DNA of 64,000 nt from Muraenolepis orangiensis (GCA_027704905.1 CM050999.1:1282094-1346093); one strand, 5' to 3'; counted from the stretch's first letter, positions 42,675 to 55,754 are shown. Numbers and translations are program-made. Notes: generated by a model not told the origin, from the sequence alone.

Positions 42675-44000
42675 ACTGAATGAATGAATGAAGTTTATTT
42701 TACGGTCTTGTTTACAGACAAGTCAAACACACCCGTGTGGACTTGCAAAAAAATAAAAATAAAAATAGAAAATCACAAATTTACATATTCAAGGCAAGCT
42801 CACACACAAAATCCAAAATCAACTACCGAAAAAAAGGAATAGGCTGAAGCACATGCTTATTTTTGCCTATCCTTTACAAATTCTTAAAAACGAAATATAT
42901 TTTAATATAAGAAAGAAAAACTTAAAATATGCTGCAAGATATAATTATTATTTTTTTTTTTTTAAAGAAAAAAACAAATGTTTGATGTTTTGCTCAAAAC
43001 TGTACTCCTGAATTATTTTATCCTTTAAGGCTTTTTTAAATCTCCCCTGAGAAGTACACAACTTCAACCCGTCACTAAGGCTATTCCATCATTTAACTCC
43101 CAAAATTGAAACACATCTAGCTTTTACATTAGTTCTTACCTTTTTACATGTTTTAAGAATACACAACCCTCTTAAATTATACTTTCCTTCTCTTGGTTGA
43201 AAGAGACATCGAATACAAACTGGTAGGCTTTTACTCTTAGCACGAAAAATGATTTCCAAGGTTTTTATGTACACCATATCTACAAATTTTAATGTGCAGG
43301 ACTTTATGAATAATGGATTTGTCGATTCAAGGTAACTAGCTTTGTTTATTATTCTAATAGCTCTTTTCTGTAGTTTAATAATAGGATCTATATTTGTTTT
43401 ATAAACATTCCCCCAGACCTCAACACAATATGACATGTATGGCACAACAAGTGAAAAATACAATATATGCAAACATTTCTGATTAAACAGCTCCCTTGTT
43501 TTGTACAGAATGCCAACAGATTTGGCTAATTTACCTTTGATATATTGTATATGTGGCTTCCAACAGAGTTTGTGATCTATAATCACACCTAAGAATTTTG
43601 TTTCATATACTCTTTCAATTTCGGTTCCATTTAAATTCTGTTTAATTTCACAGTCGGTAGGAACACCACCAAATACCATACATTTAGTTTTGTTTTCATT
43701 AAGAGACAACTTATTCCTATCAAACCATTTCTTTAACTTTATCAATTCCCTTTCTACTGTTTTCAATAATTATTTTATGTCCTCCCCTGAACAAAGTAAA
43801 TTAGTATCATCAGCAAAGTAAAAATATCATTTAAATAGAGTATAAATAACTTGGGTCCCAATACGGAACCCTGTGGAACACCACAAGTTACTCTTCTAAG
43901 ATGTGATTCTGTATTATTAATGTTTACATATTGAAACCTATTATTTAAATAACTTCTTAACCAATGATGAGTGACACCTACATACTGCGGGAGGGAATGG
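42675..44000 (-). mobile_element. LINE RT fragment (second family)
   Basis: Minus-strand frames encode HHWLRSYLNNRFQYV, GVPQGSVLGPKLFILYLNDI, a FADDTN box split by a frame break near 43790, NKTKCMVFGG and a long C-terminus. The 3' end carries a (TTCA)n tail, abutting the tail of the plus-strand LINE at 42674. It is a jockey/L2-superfamily element, 5' truncated. Confidence 0.85.
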
Positions 44001-44214
44001 GGAGTAAGCATTCCATTGTACTTGTTGCAAATGGCCAATACAAAAAATCTTGTATCACAAACAAAAACTAACTGAGAACTACGAAGAGGAACTGGACTGG
44101 GTCGTGACAATCTTCATCTGAGGGGAACGACTCAACTCCTAGCTGTGGCTTTTAAGACTTAATAAAGAAGATGACACACACACTCTATTCTAAAAAATGT
44201 GTTAATACACAAGT
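44001..44214. other. Junction between LINE and unit C
   Basis: Includes a CATTGTACTTGTTGCAAATG fragment also found in unit sequence near 3602 and 22817. No gene was seen. Confidence 0.4.
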
Positions 44215-44660
44215 TATGAGGAACAAACACATCCAAATAGATTCTTAACGTATCAAAACACTGGTTGTGAGTTGGTTGCAGGGGTACACAGATATGTTCT
44301 GGCCAGCTTGCTCAGAGCGGGGTATTGGCATGTAATTCAATGTTTAAACTAGGGTAAATATGCCAAAGAGCTCTAAATACTAATAATGAGGGCTGGAAAT
44401 CAGGTATCAGACTCCAGTTATGATGTATGATTTATTCGCCTGCTGTTCAACAATGACTTCTATTCCTAAGTGGTTTTGATAAACATATCCATGAATTGGT
44501 TCCTCTGGTTCCACTATTCGATCTTAAATGGGTTATGTTGCTCTTAAATGGGTTATGTTCCTCTGGTTCCACTACTTGAACGCCCATACGTTTGTATTTC
44601 ATTGCCAATGAGAGCACTCACTCTATAAGTTATATTAAATCCATTGTATTAAACAGGAAT
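44215..44660 (+). repeat. Unit C 5' block with 38-bp minisatellite
   Basis: Second copy of the 5' block in this area, followed by about two degenerate 38-bp repeats (44500-44580). It matches 60366-61430. Confidence 0.82.
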
Positions 44661-44719
44661 CCTTAGTGTCACGCTTTGTGGCTGGTCTGGTGTGTGACCT
44701 GCTTTACACTGAGGCTCTC

Positions 44720-44721
<2 letters not shown>

Positions 44722-44786
<65 letters not shown>
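44722..44786. repeat. (CA)n microsatellite
   Basis: About 32 CA units upstream of receptor gene C. Confidence 0.96.
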
Positions 44787-44790
<4 letters not shown>

Positions 44791-45251
44791 TAGCTTACGA
44801 TAAAGGTGTTCATTTCACTTGTATACTTTAAAAGCTTCATCTACACCTTGGATGAGATCCTGAAAGAAGATGTTGATAACAGTTATGAAGTATGATGCCC
44901 AATATAATGGAGAGTCAATCCACTTTTATATTTCTGAACCTACTGAACCTGAAGACTGTACTCGGAATGTTATAAATATGAATGAATGTAAATACCTTCA
45001 TTCATTTCACATGGATGTGTTTACTTACCTGTATATATGTATATATTTATATATATATACCTATAATTCTGCACATATCTCATACATACTCTATAAGTTA
45101 TTGCATACCTGTTTTATACCTAGTAGTCTGTCTTTACATCTTATTCCATTGTCCTTGTTGCAAATCGCCAATCAAACATCTTGTATCTTGTATCTTGGAT
45201 GGTCGTAGCCTATACCTCTTGAGCTTTCACCGCACGGAAAGCTTTGGCATT

Positions 45252-45531
45252 TACCCTTTGGTCCAATGTTTTAAAAACCCATAATGACCGGTATCTGCGC
45301 ATACCCCAGGGTTGATTAAATCGAGATTATAAATTCGACCCCATTCCTCTCCTCGCCATTCTAACTTATATATCCATTTTCCATCTCTGTTAAGTGACCA
45401 GGTTAGGTGGTGATTCTGCTTAAAAACTGTTGACCAAGGAGTTTGATACATGATGAGTATATCCAATTGTATTTGCAGCTCGCAGTAGTTGCGTGTATGG
45501 AACTTTTATGGACAGATTTGAGTACTGTGTA
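45252..45531. other. Unit C-specific insert of unknown origin
   Basis: This interval replaces about 15 bases present at 3710-3725 in unit A. I recognise no coding or repeat family. It directly precedes the solo LTR and may be an older insertion into which the LTR element jumped. Confidence 0.45.
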
Positions 45532-45536
45532 GGTAC

Positions 45537-46101
45537 TGTCACGGTTATGGTGGTTGACAGGGGGCGTGGCCAAGCCGCGTGCGCTGACGGCGCACACACA
45601 CACCTGTCAGCAATTGTCTGACAGGTGTGTCTAATCACTTATCACCTCACCCGGGGCTATATATACCCTGGCGTCCTGTTACCCCTTTGTTATGTCGTAT
45701 GTCGTACTTTATGCTTGCTACTTTGTACTTGGTACATTCTGGACGGAATCGTTACGTCGATGTCCCGGAATCCAGATTCATTGCCTGTCCCGCATCACTC
45801 GCCGGTCTATACCTGTCGCTACTTCGACCTCCCGGTATCCAGACCCCTCGCCCATCCCAGACTACTCGTCGGTCTATACCTGTCGCTTCTTCGACCTCCC
45901 GGTATCCAGACCCCTCGCCTGTCCCGGACCACGCGCCTGTCTACTCCCTGCCGGTACTACGCTGATCCGACTTCCTGGTTTCCAGACCCCTTGGCTGTCC
46001 CCGTTCACTGTGTTTTGTTTGCTTTAAATAAAGCTTTATGTTATAGCTCAACTGTGTCTTGGTCTGCATTCTGGGTCCCACCAAATGACCCCGTCGTGAC
46101 A
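45537..46101 (+). mobile_element. Solo LTR of an LTR retrotransposon
   Basis: A 565-bp element begins TGTCACGG and ends CGTGACA, flanked by the 5-bp direct repeat GGTAC (45532-45536 and 46102-46106). It contains a TATA box (GGCTATATATACC near 45653) and AATAAA (46026), in the order expected for U3-R. Internal units of about 66 bp, with core CGACCTCCCGGTATCCAGAC, are repeated. No gag or pol follows, so it is a recombined solo LTR. The family is probably Ty3/gypsy, by terminal motif and target size only. Confidence 0.85.
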
Positions 46102-46210
46102 GGTACAGCCTATAGTAAGACATTCAAACAATAAGACATCAACCAATCACCACCATCTGTTAATGTGGTCTGAATTTAATCAGGTTTTTTTATCCAGTAT
46201 TTGACTGCAT

Positions 46211-46221
46211 AAAGAGGAAGT
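46211..46221 (+). promoter_or_regulatory. Putative PU.1/Ets site upstream of receptor gene C
   Basis: AAAGAGGAAGT in the conserved context. The nearby solo LTR ends only about 110 bases upstream. Confidence 0.45.
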
Positions 46222-46503
46222 AAACATGTACGTTTGGTTAACCAGTTACCACAGACACTTTCTATAACAGCAGCTTCCTCCTTACAGTAAGTCTTAACTT
46301 TAATTGTATTGTGTAACATACAAACATGTTCAATAACCAACTGATGTTAGAGATTCATTAAAAATTATAATAATAATATTATGCTTATGTATTATAGTTG
46401 TCTCAGTGAAAATATTATGTTTTTCTCCTTTTTATGTTTTTAGTTTTGACCTGCATGTGTTGTCGAGAGAGATCTCTGAACAACACACTGAGAGAAACAA
46501 GCT

Positions 46504-47854
46504 ATGAATCTTAGATCAGCAGCCAGAGGACTTCTAGCTTTCCTTCTGTCAGTACCAGGTTGGTACACTTACACTGTGAACATTTAGTTGAACTGGTTCA
46601 ATCTGTAACATGACATGCAAGCAACTGAGGCTGAGGAGAGGCTGAAACAACGGTGTTGTAACTAGATGTGACATCTACAGAATGGACCTCAACAGCTGTG
46701 TTTGGTTTAGAATACAAAACAAATAGAACAATTACTTCAGCCTCTTATAGTCAAAGTTGTGTTGTAATTGTTTGACAATATTCTGCTCATTATAATAGTT
46801 TACATTGCGTTACATTATGTTGCATTTCAGATTACAATACAGATGTGTTCCTGGTTGCTATGTAACTTCTGTTAAATCTATACATTGATGGGTTGATTTC
46901 ATTCCAATTTAAAGTATATCACTATCTGTATCTCTATCTGTATCACTTACTATATCACTATGTATATCACTATCTCCATCACTAGCTGTACTATATATAT
47001 ATATATATAATATATAACTATCTCTATTTCTATCTCTGTCACTATCTATATCACTATCATAATCTCTATCACTAGCTATCTCACTATCTCTCTATATCAC
47101 TAGCTATATCACTGTCTCTATCACTATCTTTTTAACTATCTCTATCACTATAACTAGCTCTATCACTATCTCTATCGCTACCACTATCTCTATCACTAGC
47201 TTTATCACAAGAACTAGAACTATCACTTTAACTAGCTGTATCTCTATCTCTATCACAGTCTTTATCACTCATTCCTCTCACAGCTCAGTGGTCAGCATCT
47301 GTCGTTTCCAGCTCCACCCAACATTCTCCATCCTCTTTATGTATCTTGTGATCATCCACTCCATCAGCTGCTTGTTGTCTTGATTGAGAAAGTGTCTTGT
47401 TTATTCTCAATGAGATGTTTGTTTTTTACAGCGCTACACGGTAAAGATGGCTGGACAGTCACCTACCCACCTAGAAAGGTCTGCGCTTTAAGAGGATCAA
47501 CAGTTAACATCCTTTGCTCATTTAAATACCCTAAACAAATTAATAATTACCGTACCACAGTGGAGGAAAGACTGTGGTTTACTAAAGAACCCAGCAATCA
47601 GCCGGTTGATCTGAAACATGATAAAGACTATACAGATCGTGTTGAATACAGCTGTGTGGAGACAAGCTGTTGGTATGCCTCAGGCTGTGAGGAAGTGTGT
47701 ACCCTGAGAATCAAACACCTGACACAGAGTGACTCTGCTGTGTACAAGTTTAGGTTCATAACAAACCAACCGAATCGGAGCTATACTGGTAGCCCTGGAG
47801 TGACATTAACTGTGACCGGTAACTAACTTTTTATTAACACTATTCTATTGCAAA

Positions 47855-47904
<50 letters not shown>

Positions 47905-50900
47905 GTGTATATGTGTGTATGTGTCTGTATGTATCGGTGTGTAACTACATTTGTTCTCTGACCCAGATCTCCAGGTCCAGGTGTCCATTCGTTATCCCCA
48001 GACCAATCCTCCCCGTCAACAGCTTAAATGTAACAGTATGTGTTCTGTAACTGCTCGTCCCTACTACCTCTGGTACAGGAGTAAACAGTATATATATACT
48101 GGAATGTACTACAGGGGCGAGATTAACTCTGAAGAAAGCTATTGGTGTGCTGTTCGAGGATACCAGCATCTTCCCTCTCTTCCAGTGTGTAAGTAAACTC
48201 CACAATATACTGACATTACGCCAGATGTAATGGACCTTTAGGGTAAAGAATGTAGATTTAGTATGAATGGACTCCAACGGTGTTGGCTCTCTCAAGCCTT
48301 AGGCTACCAGTAATTAAGGTTACTGGTACCGGTACTGGAACCGTTTCAGATTGAAGAGAAACAGAATCGCACAACTTGATGTAATGCAGCCTGGGGTGAA
48401 GATCTTTGTTCTCTGATGATTCCATGCCTCTGTCAGCAGTCACTCTGGTGACTCAGTTTGTGTCCTGTCAGCAGTCACTCTGGTGACACAGACTGTGTCC
48501 TGTCAGCAGTCACTCTGGTGACTCAGTTTGTGTGTAAATCAATCATGGCTGCACCCTAGTGGTGAAAGAGTGAAATTGTAAAAAGCATTTCTTCAATGTT
48601 ATCCATTAAGGAAGACATCGTACCATAGTACGATGCATAGTACGATTCATAGTAAGCCCTTTGAGACTGTAACTTTGATTAAGGGCTATACAAAAAATTG
48701 CCCTGACTTGACTAGTAACAAGTGGACACACATACGTACATTGACCTTTGCTACCTATTTAGTTTCAGTTCCACCTTAAGAGACCAATTAAGCATTCATT
48801 CATTCTTTCTGTGGCCCACTTGGTCGCCTGTAGCTCACAGTCCCTTGGACGTAGTAGTCATTCCTAAGTGACAAGGCTCTGTTAGTAGGACGGTTCTCCA
48901 CCTTGTTGACTCAAGGCTCCCTCCAAGTTGGGATCGTACTCTACATTCACTCGAGCTCTAGTGTTTCACTAACCTTCAGTGTACTTTTTAGTCAGTGTGT
49001 GAACTTAGAGACACACGTAAGCTGCTCTTTAATGATAAACTGGATGCAATACGAGGCATGAAAATGTCTCTTCCATTGCTTTCTTTATAAATACACATTT
49101 TATTATCTAATGAAATACAAATGTCAACAGACTCTCCAAGGACCCCCTGGGTGGAGGTGAGTCCCTCTGGTGACATAGAGGAGGGCAGCTCAGTGACTCT
49201 GAATTGCAGCAGTGATGCCAACCCAGCAGCTGACTACACCTGGCTCAAGGTTAATACAGGGTTAATAAGTCTCCACTCCAGATACACAAACCAGGGACAA
49301 CAGCTTGTCTTTGGTCCCATCCAGACTTCACACTCTGGACAATATCTCTGTGAAGCTAAGAATGTGCTAGGGACAACGTCCTCCTCCTCCATGTCCCTCG
49401 ATGTGAAATGTGAGTAAAACACAACACAGAATAATAACATAACACAGATGTTAAAATCACAACCATGTCCACATGAAGATGAACCATCATAATTCATCCC
49501 TTATTTGGTTCACTTCTCAAACGTGTTCTTTACATTGTCATTCATATAAAAGTACATCATGTTTTCCCAATGACCTCTAGATGGGCCTAAACACATATCT
49601 GTGTCATCAAGTCCCTCTGAGGACATAAAGGAGGGCAGTTCAGTGACTCTGAGCTGCAGCAGTGATACCAACCCAGCAGCCGACTACACCTGGTTCAAGA
49701 ACAACCAGCCTCTGCTCTGGGAACCACGTCAACGTTATACCTTCCCATCAGTCAGCTCTAAAGACAGAGGAGCGTACAGCTGTGAAGCACACAACAAATA
49801 TGGACAGATCAGCTCTAAATCGGTATTCATAGATGTCCAGTGTGAGTGGTCAAAAACAATCAAAAGTTATATTAAGAATATTAATCGGTGATGTCTAATA
49901 TGCAAACACCTTTGATATATTCGGTCTGAACCACAGTAGTATTGTGTTACAGAGAGTAATATGTATTAGTAGAGACAGTATTCTGTCTCATACTGACTCT
50001 ACTGTAGTGTGTGCTGTACAGTTTCATGTCTTTAGGAGGAACATTGATCATTTGTGTTCATAACAGACTCTCCAAGGACCCCCTGGGTGGAGGTGAGTCC
50101 CTCTGGTGACATAGAGGAGGGCAGCTCAGTGACTCTGAACTGCAGCAGTGATGCCAACCCAGCAGCTGACTACACCTGGCTCAAGGTTAATACAGGGTTA
50201 ATAAGTCTCCACTCCAGATACACAAACCAGGGACAACAGCTTGTCTTTGGTCCCATCCAGACTTCACACTCTGGACAATATCTCTGTGAAGCTAAGAATG
50301 TGCTAGGGACAACGTCCTCCTCCTCCATGTCCCTCGATGTGAAATGTGAGTAAAACACAACACAGAATAATAACATAACACAGATGTTAAAATCCCAACC
50401 ATGTCCACATGAAGATGAACCATCATAATTCATCCCTTATTTGGTTCACTTCTCAAATGTGTTCTTTACATTGTCATTCATATAAAAGTACATCATGTTT
50501 TCCCAATGACCTCTAGATGGGCCTAAACACATATCTGTGTCATCAAGTCCCTCTGAGGACATAAAGGAGGGCAGTTCAGTGACTCTGAGCTGCAGCAGTG
50601 ATACCAACCCAGCAGCCGACTACACCTGGTTCAAGAACAACCAGCCTCTGCTCTGGGAACCACGTCAACGTTATACCTTCCCATCAGTCAGCTCTAAAGA
50701 CAGAGGAGCGTACAGCTGTGAAGCACACAACAAATATGGACAGATCAGCTCTAAATCGGTATTCATAGATGTCCAGTGTGAGTGGTCAAAAACAATCAAA
50801 AGTTATATTAAGAATATTAATCGGTGATGTCTAATATGCAAACACCTTTGATATATTCGGTCTGAACCACAGTAGTATTGTGTTACAGAGAGTAATATGT

Positions 50901-53087
50901 ATTAGTAGAGACAGTATTCTGTCTCATACTGACTCTACTGTAGTGTGTGCTGTACAGTTTCATGTCTTTAGGAGGAACATTGATCATTTGTGTTCATAAC
51001 AGACTCTCCAAGGACCCCCTGGGTGGAGGTGAGTCCCTCTGGTGACATAGAGGAGGGCAGCTCAGTGACTCTGAATTGCAGCAGTGATGCCAACCCAGCA
51101 GCTGACTACACCTGGTTCAAGGTTAATACAGGGTTAATAAGTCTCCACTCCAGATACACAAACCAGGGACAACAGCTTGTCTTTGGTCCCATCCAGACTT
51201 CACACTCTGGACAATATCTCTGTGAAGCTAAGAATGTGCTAGGGACAACGTCCTCCTCCTCCATGTCCCTCGATGTGAAATGTGAGTAAAACACAACACA
51301 GAATAATAACATAACACAGATGTTAAAATCCCAACCATGTCCACATGAAGATGAACCATCATAATTCATCCCTTATTTGGTTCACTTCTCAAATGTGTTC
51401 TTTACATTGTCATTCATATAAAAGTACATCATGTTTTCCCAATGACCTCTAGATGGGCCTAAACACATATCTGTGTCATCAAGTCCCTCTGAGGACATAA
51501 AGGAGGGCAGTTCAGTGACTCTGAGCTGCAGCAGTGATACCAACCCAGCAGCCGACTACACCTGGTTCAAGAACAACCAGCCTCTGCTCTGGGAACCACG
51601 TCAACGTTATACCTTCCCATCAGTCAGCTCTAAAGACAGAGGAGCGTACAGCTGTGAAGCATACAACAAATATGGACAGATCAGCTCTAAATCGGTATTC
51701 ATAGATGTCCAGTGTGAGTGGTCAAAAACAATCATAAATAATATTAAGAATGTTAATCGGTGATGTCTAATATGCAAACACCTTTGATATATTCGGTTTT
51801 GCAAAATGTTCCGCTGGTATTCATGTATTTCTGTATGCCTGTAAAAACCATGAACCACAGTAGTATTGTTTTAGAGAGAGTAATCTGTATTAGTAGAGAC
51901 AGTATTCTGTCTCATACTGACTCTACTGTAGTGTGTGCTGTACAGTCTCATGTCTTTAGGATGAAAATGTATCTGTGTTCATAACAGACTCTCCAAGGAC
52001 CCCCTGGGTGGAGGTGAGTCCCTCTGGAGACATAGAGGAGGGCAGCTCAGTGACTCTGAGCTGCAGCAGTGATGCCAACCCAGCTGCTGACTACACCTGG
52101 CTCAAGGTTAATACAGGGTTAATAAGTCCCCGCTCCAGATACATAAACCAGGGACAACAGCTTGTCTTTGGTCCCATCCAGTCTTCACACTCTGGACAAT
52201 ATCTCTGTGAAGCTAAAAATGTGCTAGGGACAACGTCCTCCTCCATCTCCCTCGATGTGAAATGTGAGTAAAACACAACACAGTATAATAACATAACACA
52301 GATGTTAAAGTCACAACCATGTCCACATGAAGATGAACCATCATAATTCATCACTTATTCGGTTCACTTCTCAAACGTGTTCTTTACATTGTCATTCATA
52401 TAAAAGCACATCATGTTTTCCCAATGACCTCTAGACGGGCCTAAACACACATCTGTGTTATCAAGTCCCTCTGAGGACATAGAGGAGGGCAGTTCAGTGA
52501 CTCTGAGCTGCAGCAGTGATGCCAACCCAGCAGCTGACTACACCTGGTTCAAGGAACATGAAGACTCAGTGACACAATCAGGACAGAACTACACCATCAC
52601 TAAAGTCACCCCTGAGCTTGGAGGACATTATTACTGCCAAGCTCATAATGCAATCGGACGTCACAATTCCACCTTGTTGTTCGTTAATGTGAAGGGTAAT
52701 TTTTCCTTTAAGAGAGATCACTGTTTAAAGGAGATACCAAACTCTTGAATGAAACCTCAGCAAAATCATGGCCAAAATCCAGTGTTGACACTTGTATTAA
52801 CGTTGGTGCTGTGTGAGCACCCTGGTTAAACATGTATCACATTTATAATATGTATTCATCAATTGGAGATGTGTTACATTTCATTGTCCTATAAATATGG
52901 AGTTCTTGGTCATAATACTGCATTACTTCTGGTCCTGATATTTTTGTATCCTTCTAATGGTAAGTTCACATGAATCAAGTGTTGAATCACTGCTTTCCAG
53001 AGACATCATCATCGACATATTTAGTAAGAACCGTTGCTGTATTACTGGTCACCATACTCCTCCTGCTCTTCCTTTGGATGAGGTGAG

Positions 53088-53174
<87 letters not shown>

Positions 53175-53839
53175 TTTGACATTCATTTCTTCTGCTGCTT
53201 CTTTATCTTTATGTTCTGTTCACCAGAAGAAAGAGCGCTTCCAGAAAAGCACATGTCCTGGGAGGAAGGCCAGATATCATGATGGAGGTGAGCAACAGGA
53301 ACCCATTTTTCACTAACACAGCCATTACTAAGACACACAGTTGAGCTACCCCCGAGGCCACGCCCCCAAACAGTAGAGCTACCCCCCGAGGCCACGCCCC
53401 CAAACAGTAGAGCTACCCCCCGAGGCCACGCCCCTAAACAGTGGAGCTACCTGGAGGCCAAGCCCCCAAACAACGACATGTGCAACAACAACGTGTCGTT
53501 CTTTAGCGGCTCTGTTACTTTTCAGACGATGCAGATATAATGACCAAGAGCTGAGCTCAAAGAGAAATCATTAAGCTATGTTCTATTTTCAAGAGATTAC
53601 TGCCTCATACAAGGGTTGTGAGAAACTCCTGGACAAGTTGCGCCATTTGTCCAATTTGGATGACTAAATGTACTCTTCTGTCCTCTCAGTCACTTCCTGT
53701 TCCTGTGTTTGTCAACGTCTCAACTCTGACCAATCACTCAGCTGCTGCAGCACAAAGAGAACAAATAGAAGAGCAGGATGATCTTCACTATGCCAACATC
53801 TACACTTCCTGCTCAGAGAACCAGCTCCAATCAGATTAG
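46504..53839 (+). CDS. CD22/Siglec-like Ig receptor, gene C (8 C2 domains, truncated tail)
   Basis: Exons: 46504-46558, 47432-47818, 47967-48188, 49131-49409, 49581-49841, 50067-50345, 50517-50777, 51003-51281, 51453-51713, 51988-52263, 52435-52695, 53001-53082, 53227-53287 and 53690-53839. These give 1037 residues. It has a signal peptide, a V domain with Cys47 and the YKFRF arginine, a short Ig domain, eight C2 domains, a TM helix and a tail. In the tail the Grb2-type YGNV reads FVNV, and the first ITIM is kept as LHYANI. CAG has become TAG at 53837-53839, which removes the second ITIM (the coding for VLYSLV is still readable behind the stop). The original last exon survives at 54715-54763 behind a Harbinger-type insertion. 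It may be a single-ITIM receptor or an early pseudogene. All other exons are open. Confidence 0.83.
46915..47275. repeat. Imperfect (ATCACT/ATCT) and (TA)n repeats in intron 1, gene C
   Basis: Same tract as in the other units, with a local (AT)n run near 46991-47015. Confidence 0.85.
47858..47940. repeat. (TG)n microsatellite in intron 2, gene C
   Basis: TG run followed by TATGTGTGTATG variants. Confidence 0.93.
49131..51750 (+). repeat. 936-bp tandem triplication of a two-exon C2 cassette
   Basis: Exon starts at 49131, 50067 and 51003 are exactly 936 bases apart, as are those at 49581, 50517 and 51453. The three copies, introns included, differ at only a few positions by eye (for example TGGCTC/TGGTTC at the TW(L/F)K site and GCACAC/GCATAC). 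Each copy holds one exon of each C2 lineage, so every copy adds two domains in frame. Confidence 0.95.
53091..53170. repeat. (CT)n next to the TM-exon donor, gene C
   Basis: CT run a few bases after the donor at 53082/53083. Confidence 0.95.
53345..53470. repeat. 33-bp GC-rich minisatellite, gene C
   Basis: About four copies, against about eight in genes A and B. Confidence 0.88.
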
Positions 53840-53998
53840 AAAGAGCAGGTCCTTTACTCTTTGGTCAACATTAAAAGACCCAACGCTGTCCCTGAGTAAG
53901 CATCTCTTTATAATTCTAGACAGAAAATAAACTTCCAATGTGTGGGACTTCATCAACCCAAGGGAGACTTTGAGGAGAACATTTCTAAATCGGTGTAA

Positions 53999-54661
53999 TG
54001 GTGCCCTCACACCATAGCGATCACCAGTTGCCTATGGTTGCGAATAAATAATAGTGGTCATAAGTTCCGAACGCAACTCACACGCAACTAATAGGTTTAA
54101 TAGGTTTGAAGTACCCAACAAGCACACAGATGATCGCAGACACACACAGAGTAAGTTCGGAAATTTTGGTTCAATAATTCTCTGCGAATGCCTGCCATAA
54201 ATTTATACACAACAGGGTTGCAACAGGTACACTACGCACGCAACACGATCGCAACAGGTACGCAACTCATACGTTTTGAACGCAGGTCCAAATTTGAGGT
54301 ATCTGGCCAGGTTTTGGGGTCACTTTTATCTGATTTCTTGGTAGCTTTCAACCATGTTGACTCTTCGATGACCAAATCAGAAGGAAACACTGAATCGGCT
54401 CCGCTTTTATAGGTTTTTATCACGTGACCGATATTCGCAAATACCACGCAACTAGCACGCAGGTCAAACTTAACTTGTAAGTTTTGAACGAAACTCAAAG
54501 GCAACTCGTAAGTTCTGCACGCAACCCACGCGCAACTCACACGCAACCCATAGGTCGAATAAGTTACAAATTGACAAATTATTGATTTTGGTTGCGTTTG
54601 GTGCCTATACAAATATTTTTTACTCATAGGTTTAAGCATACGCTATGGTGTGAGGGCACCA
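53999..54661. mobile_element. PIF/Harbinger-like non-autonomous element in last intron of gene C
   Basis: A 663-bp insertion relative to units A and B. It has perfect 21-bp terminal inverted repeats (starting TGGTGCCCTCACACC) and a TAA target duplication (53996-53998 and 54662-54664). The interior carries scattered ACGCAACTC(A/G)-type motifs. The minus-strand frame inside does not look like a transposase. Family assignment rests on the TAA duplication and TIR layout. Confidence 0.85.
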
Positions 54662-54763
54662 TAACATAAACTAAAGTTCCAAATTCTCATCTCTTTTTCA
54701 GTTCTTCTTTTCAGGGACGGTGACCAGTTATACAGCACCATCAATACACAACCCAGAGTTTAA

Positions 54764-55720
54764 ATCAGTATGATATAAATAGTTGGTGGGCTTTGTAAGT
54801 GGGTGTACTTTAATGTGTCTCATTCATTCAGTGTAAAAAGTCCAATTGTTTTTCTACATGTCCTGTGGGCTTCTATGTGTGATGGCCCTGCTCCTGTGAG
54901 GGCAGGTCCTAAAGGCCCAACCTGCTGGTGGCCTGAACGTACTGCACTGGGAGTGGTGGTGTTAAAGGCACCACCTGCTGGTGGTCTGAATATACTGCAA
55001 CTGTGATAGGAGGTGTTAAAAGAGAACCAAACCCCAACACCACTTGTAAACTGACTCCCTCTATAGGTTAAACACGTGCTATTGCATGCATAACCTCTGA
55101 TTGGCTGATAGGGTTAAACCTGCTGATGCTACACACCTGTCCTCTGTCCGCAAATTCAAACTGAATGGAAGGGGTCCCTGAATGAAGCTGAAACTATTTT
55201 CTAATGGTGGGGGTCACACTTACACCTGGTGGTATACTAAAATATATAATAAGATGTAATATGAGGCCTTTACAGGCTTGTGGCTTCCCCTGATCCTGGC
55301 ATTCTCTGCTGCTGTCCAGGGCTGCCTTCCAATAGTCTGTCTACAGCGGTTCCCCTCAAGCTTCCTTGCTGTTGTCTCTGCTTTACACGCAAACCTTACA
55401 TATGTGTTTTGTGTTGTTATCTTTTGATTTCTGTAAATAAAAACCTGATGAACTACTACCTTTACTGTTTTGGGGTCAGTCTATAGTTGCGATGGCTTGA
55501 GGTAATCATAACACACTCTTAAATTATACAAAGAATAGTATCTCACCAAGTTAAATGTTGAGCTGTGAATTCCCAAAAGCTTAGTCAGGATTCAGTTCTC
55601 GAACCATTGACCATATAACAAAGAGCTAATGAGAGCTCTTAGCCTATTGGTGAAGCCCAACCATAGACCATATACCGTAGAGCCAATGAGACGTCTTAGC
55701 CTATTGGTGGAGCCCAACCA
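54764..55720. other. Unit C spacer after receptor
   Basis: Homologous to the unit A and B spacers but lacks the SINE. It contains a partial local duplication of a CACCTGCTGGTGGTCTGAA-type segment (54885-55010) and AATAAA at 55437. No gene was seen. Confidence 0.55.
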
Positions 55721-55754
55721 TAAATCATATAACGTACAGCTTATGAGAAGCATC

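Noticed and set aside
54232..54639. 135-codon minus-strand frame inside the TIR element of gene C
   Set aside because: No transposase-like motif. The frame lies in a repetitive interior of a short non-autonomous element.
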